A stretch of 9,119 bases of DNA from Nitrospiraceae bacterium (GTDB lineage Bacteria > Nitrospirota > Nitrospiria > Nitrospirales > UBA8639). Numbering within the stretch: the first letter of the stretch is position 1; each line of letters starts with the position of its first letter. A program made the translations under genes and the position numbers. This document shows, one piece after another, positions 6,855-9,119 of the stretch. The notes below the pieces were generated by a model, which saw only the letters and a list, made by a program, of their open reading frames with translations, ran no database searches and was not told the DNA's origin. The stretch spans positions 8,086 through 17,204 of the forward strand of contig DOFS01000077.1 of NCBI GenBank assembly GCA_003523945.1. The letters are read 5' to 3'.

Positions 6855-7324
6855 GGATTTTCAGAATGGAGTGGATTCAGTCTTTATTTGGAATACGATT
6901 TTTTTTGACCTTCTGGTGCCTATGGGTTGGGCTGGTCGTTCTGCAACCAGAAGGATTCTGCCAACCGCCAAATGAGAATATGAACGAGGAAAAAGCCCTC
7001 AATTTAGCGGAACAATTTGGAATCGATGTGGGGGAAGTAGATGAGGAGGTCAAGGAAATACTGGGATTAACTAAAGCTGAAGGAGTTGTAGTATATGCTG
7101 TTATAGGGGGGTCTCCTGCTGAATTATCAGGGATAAAGGTGAAAGCGATCATTAAGGAAGTTGATAAGTATGAAATTAAAACACTCGTAGATTTGGGGAC
7201 GGCCTTGGAACAGACGCTCCCCACAAAAAATTTTACTGTCGCCACCTATGAACCTGCGGATCCGGACAACCAAGGAGTTACCGGCGGGCTTAATTTCCAT
7301 TTTGTGAGAATTCTTCAGGATTAA
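6851..7324 (+). CDS. Exported single-PDZ-domain protein
   Basis: This 157-residue protein has an N-terminal hydrophobic segment (about 17-31) acting as signal peptide or anchor, then one PDZ domain (about 65-133). The marks are EGVVVYAVIGGSPAELSGIK (77-96), which holds the GSPA turn and small-residue pocket typical of HtrA-type PDZ domains, and a strand like AIIKEVDKYEIKTLVDL. There is no protease domain, so it is not a DegP enzyme. PDZ domains bind C-termini or extended segments of partner proteins, so an adaptor role for the flanking heme proteins is the natural inference. The ATG overlaps the previous stop (ATGA), suggesting translational coupling. An in-frame ATG at 6866 has GAGGA (6853-6857) 8 bases upstream and would drop five residues including two arginines; both starts are plausible. 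The next gene starts 9 bases after the stop. Confidence 0.75.
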   Translation: MRIFRMEWIQSLFGIRFFLTFWCLWVGLVVLQPEGFCQPPNENMNEEKALNLAEQFGIDVGEVDEEVKEILGLTKAEGVVVYAVIGGSPAELSGIKVKAIIKEVDKYEIKTLVDLGTALEQTLPTKNFTVATYEPADPDNQGVTGGLNFHFVRILQD

Positions 7325-7333
7325 ATCATTGGC

Positions 7334-8671
7334 ATGAAGAACATGTTTCGAAAAAAAATTCGGTTGTTGAAGAAAGTACCCATGGCCAACCGATTGGCTT
7401 TAATGGCCATTTTAGGGATTTTCTGTCTATCTGAAGTCGGGTTTGGTCAACAGCCCAGCACGGCTGTTGGTGAAGAAGAAGAATTCTGGATTGAGGAAAT
7501 TGAGCAAATTTTTATCCCTTCTGAACAATGCAAACAATGTCATGACCGGCATTATGAAGAGTGGAAGGGGATGCGTGAGCAGACCATGGATTTGAAGACT
7601 TTTGGCCGGGTAGATGGAGCTCTTCTCCATGGGACGGCTCTCACTTCTTCTGTGTTCAAAACCGTTTTAGGTCTGTGGCTTCAGACGGATCCCGATCAAG
7701 AGCAACGCACTCGCTGTCTTTCTTGCCATGCTCCTGCAGTGACCGTGTTCCCACAGCATACTGATCGGATTATTGATCAAGTGATTAAAGGAGCGAAACG
7801 GGTCAAAATAGAAGGCATTAGCTGCAGTGCCTGTCACCTTATTACGGGCAATCAAGAAAATGCTTTCGGTCATCCCACCTTTAAAATGGAAGCTGGGGCC
7901 ACTTTTTACGGATCCTATGCCGAACCCGAGGAAAATCTTGTTCATCCATCTGGCCAGGCAGATATTTATCGAGGGGCACATTATTGCGCATCCTGCCATT
8001 TTGATAAGGTGAAGGACGTCACTCGACCTGATATCCCTGGGGAAATTCTGAAAGGCACGATTTGTCAGGATTGTCATATGGAGCGCTCTACAGGGAGTTC
8101 CACCTCTCAACGTGGAGCCCTCACTCGGCCCATCGGGCGGCATTGGTTTCAAGGTATTGTGATTCCTGGAATTATGCTGAGTAATAGGAATTTACAGGCC
8201 GAATGGTTTTCGAGGGTGGATATTGAGGCAAAAAAGGTCAAGGGGCAGGTTGAGGGAGAGATACTGGTCCGGAATGGTGCCTTGCCTCATACCTTTCCCG
8301 GTGGCGATCCGGTCTTAAAACAATTTTATGTCAAGATTACGCTCAAAAATTCCAATGGACAGGTTCTTGATCAATATCAGGAACGGTTTGGTCGTACATT
8401 TGAGGAACTCCTTCGCGGTCCGATCCCTCGACCATTTGTCAATGGAGGCATAACCAGACATGTTCCCTTTTCCCTGAAAGTTCCACAGGATTCAGATGCT
8501 GTTCTTATTGAAGCATCCGTAAGTTATTCCCTCATTCCTGAACCCTCTAAAGACCTTACCAAGAAATTCCTTGAAAGCCTGGCTAGTGATAAAGAGCGAG
8601 AGGCTGCAGAACGCATTATCAAAGATTATTCTTCCCCACGGCTCCTTACGTTTCGCACGATGGATTTGTAG
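7334..8671 (+). CDS. Exported pentaheme cytochrome c with C-terminal beta domain
   Basis: This 445-residue protein has a signal peptide (basic residues 7-20, hydrophobic core about 21-32, cleavage near GFG at 36-38). Five CXXCH heme-attachment motifs start at Cys66, Cys128, Cys164, Cys218 and Cys244, all in the first 250 residues, with extra histidines (73, 99, 141, 180, 204, 216, 270) available as distal ligands. The opening CKQCH...EEW pattern resembles the cytochrome c554/HAO-type family, whose c554 members have four hemes; this one has five. Residues about 285-445 lack hemes and form a beta-rich region with the NGALPHTFPGGDP segment (314-326) seen in C-terminal domains of many multiheme cytochromes. 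It would act in the periplasm, passing electrons. It lies 9 bases after the PDZ gene with only a distant AGGA (7317-7320), so translation may be coupled. In-frame ATGs at 7343 and 7382 are alternative starts. Confidence 0.88.
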   Translation: MKNMFRKKIRLLKKVPMANRLALMAILGIFCLSEVGFGQQPSTAVGEEEEFWIEEIEQIFIPSEQCKQCHDRHYEEWKGMREQTMDLKTFGRVDGALLHGTALTSSVFKTVLGLWLQTDPDQEQRTRCLSCHAPAVTVFPQHTDRIIDQVIKGAKRVKIEGISCSACHLITGNQENAFGHPTFKMEAGATFYGSYAEPEENLVHPSGQADIYRGAHYCASCHFDKVKDVTRPDIPGEILKGTICQDCHMERSTGSSTSQRGALTRPIGRHWFQGIVIPGIMLSNRNLQAEWFSRVDIEAKKVKGQVEGEILVRNGALPHTFPGGDPVLKQFYVKITLKNSNGQVLDQYQERFGRTFEELLRGPIPRPFVNGGITRHVPFSLKVPQDSDAVLIEASVSYSLIPEPSKDLTKKFLESLASDKEREAAERIIKDYSSPRLLTFRTMDL

Positions 8672-8721
8672 GCAGGCGGAACGTGCAGATTTTTTGCTGT
8701 ACAACATAAAAGGATGGTCTG

Positions 8722-9119
8722 ATGATCAAAAGCTATGATGAGAGAATCCCTAGGTGTGGAGTTATTAAGGTGGGGATATTTTTGTTATTGGGATGTGTTT
8801 TAATGGCAGTGACTCCTCTCAGCTCTGTTGCAGCTGAATCGTCTTCAAGTAAAAAACCATTAGAAAAGGCATTTCCCAATTCTGAAAAATGTAAACGCTG
8901 TCATCTTCGGGCCTTTGAGGAATGGGAGGCTTCGGCCCAATCGCGTTCAATTGTGACTGCCCCTTTCCGAGTAACATTAGACCAGTTCCTGGCTTCAACT
9001 GATAAAAAAGATCACGCAATGTGTTTTCGTTGTCATGCTCCCCACATTCTGGAATATGGGGCCAATTTGCCTCGTTTTATTAAAGAGGTTCAATCAAAGG
9101 ATACGCAAATGGATGGAGT
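8722..9119 (+). CDS. Second multiheme cytochrome c, truncated by the window end
   Basis: The first 132 residues of a gene that continues past the window. A signal peptide (hydrophobic core about 14-31) probably ends at SSVAA-ES (34-40). A lipoprotein reading at LLLGC (Cys25) is possible but leaves a hydrophobic stretch after the cysteine. Two CXXCH motifs start at Cys57 and Cys101. The pattern EKCKRCHLRAFEEWEASAQS, and then CFRCHAP, parallels the first two heme sites of the preceding gene (EQCKQCHDRHYEEW, CLSCHAP), so the two are likely paralogues from duplication or a conserved pair. AAGGA at 8710-8714, 7 bases before the ATG, is a good ribosome site. The 50-base gap from the pentaheme gene suits one operon. 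Total heme number cannot be known from this window. Confidence 0.85.
   Translation, partial: MIKSYDERIPRCGVIKVGIFLLLGCVLMAVTPLSSVAAESSSSKKPLEKAFPNSEKCKRCHLRAFEEWEASAQSRSIVTAPFRVTLDQFLASTDKKDHAMCFRCHAPHILEYGANLPRFIKEVQSKDTQMDG

Overview
The window is about 9.1 kb of AT-leaning bacterial DNA in which all supported genes lie on the + strand. It looks like part of a chromosome from a chemolithotrophic Gram-negative bacterium rich in periplasmic redox proteins. Three things fit a Nitrospira-like (Nitrospirota) nitrite oxidiser or relative: a heme b gamma-subunit-type protein of the type II DMSO-reductase family (the NxrC/EbdC/DdhC fold), two multiheme c-type cytochromes, and a TatA-type translocase subunit. 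This placement rests on gene content and recollection, not on a marker gene, so it is moderate at best. I see no tRNA, rRNA, insertion sequence, CRISPR array or phage gene.

Left block (about 1-5601). A possible last few codons of an upstream gene end at 59, followed by an AT-rich hairpin. Then come a large B12-binding-type radical SAM protein with an unusual cysteine spacing, a polytopic membrane protein of unknown family, a cytoplasmic TPR protein, a TatA/E twin-arginine translocase subunit and a six-bladed NHL-repeat propeller. Gaps are 68, 15, 22 and 97 bases, so the middle three genes (membrane protein, TPR, TatA) are very probably cotranscribed.

A 374-base gap (5602-5975) holds no convincing gene. 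It has a terminator-like stem-loop, a second inverted repeat that would compete with it, a direct heptamer repeat with a 10-base period, and a near-match to a sigma-54 promoter about 100 bases before the next gene.

Right block (5976-end). Four tightly packed genes all encode exported proteins: a heme b-binding protein of the ethylbenzene-dehydrogenase gamma-subunit family (TTG start), a stand-alone PDZ-domain protein overlapping it by 4 bases, a pentaheme cytochrome c with a C-terminal beta-rich domain, and a second multiheme cytochrome cut off by the window end. Together they look like a periplasmic electron-transfer module. No molybdenum catalytic subunit or iron-sulfur subunit is present within the window, which makes the b-heme/PDZ/multiheme-c combination the most interesting part.
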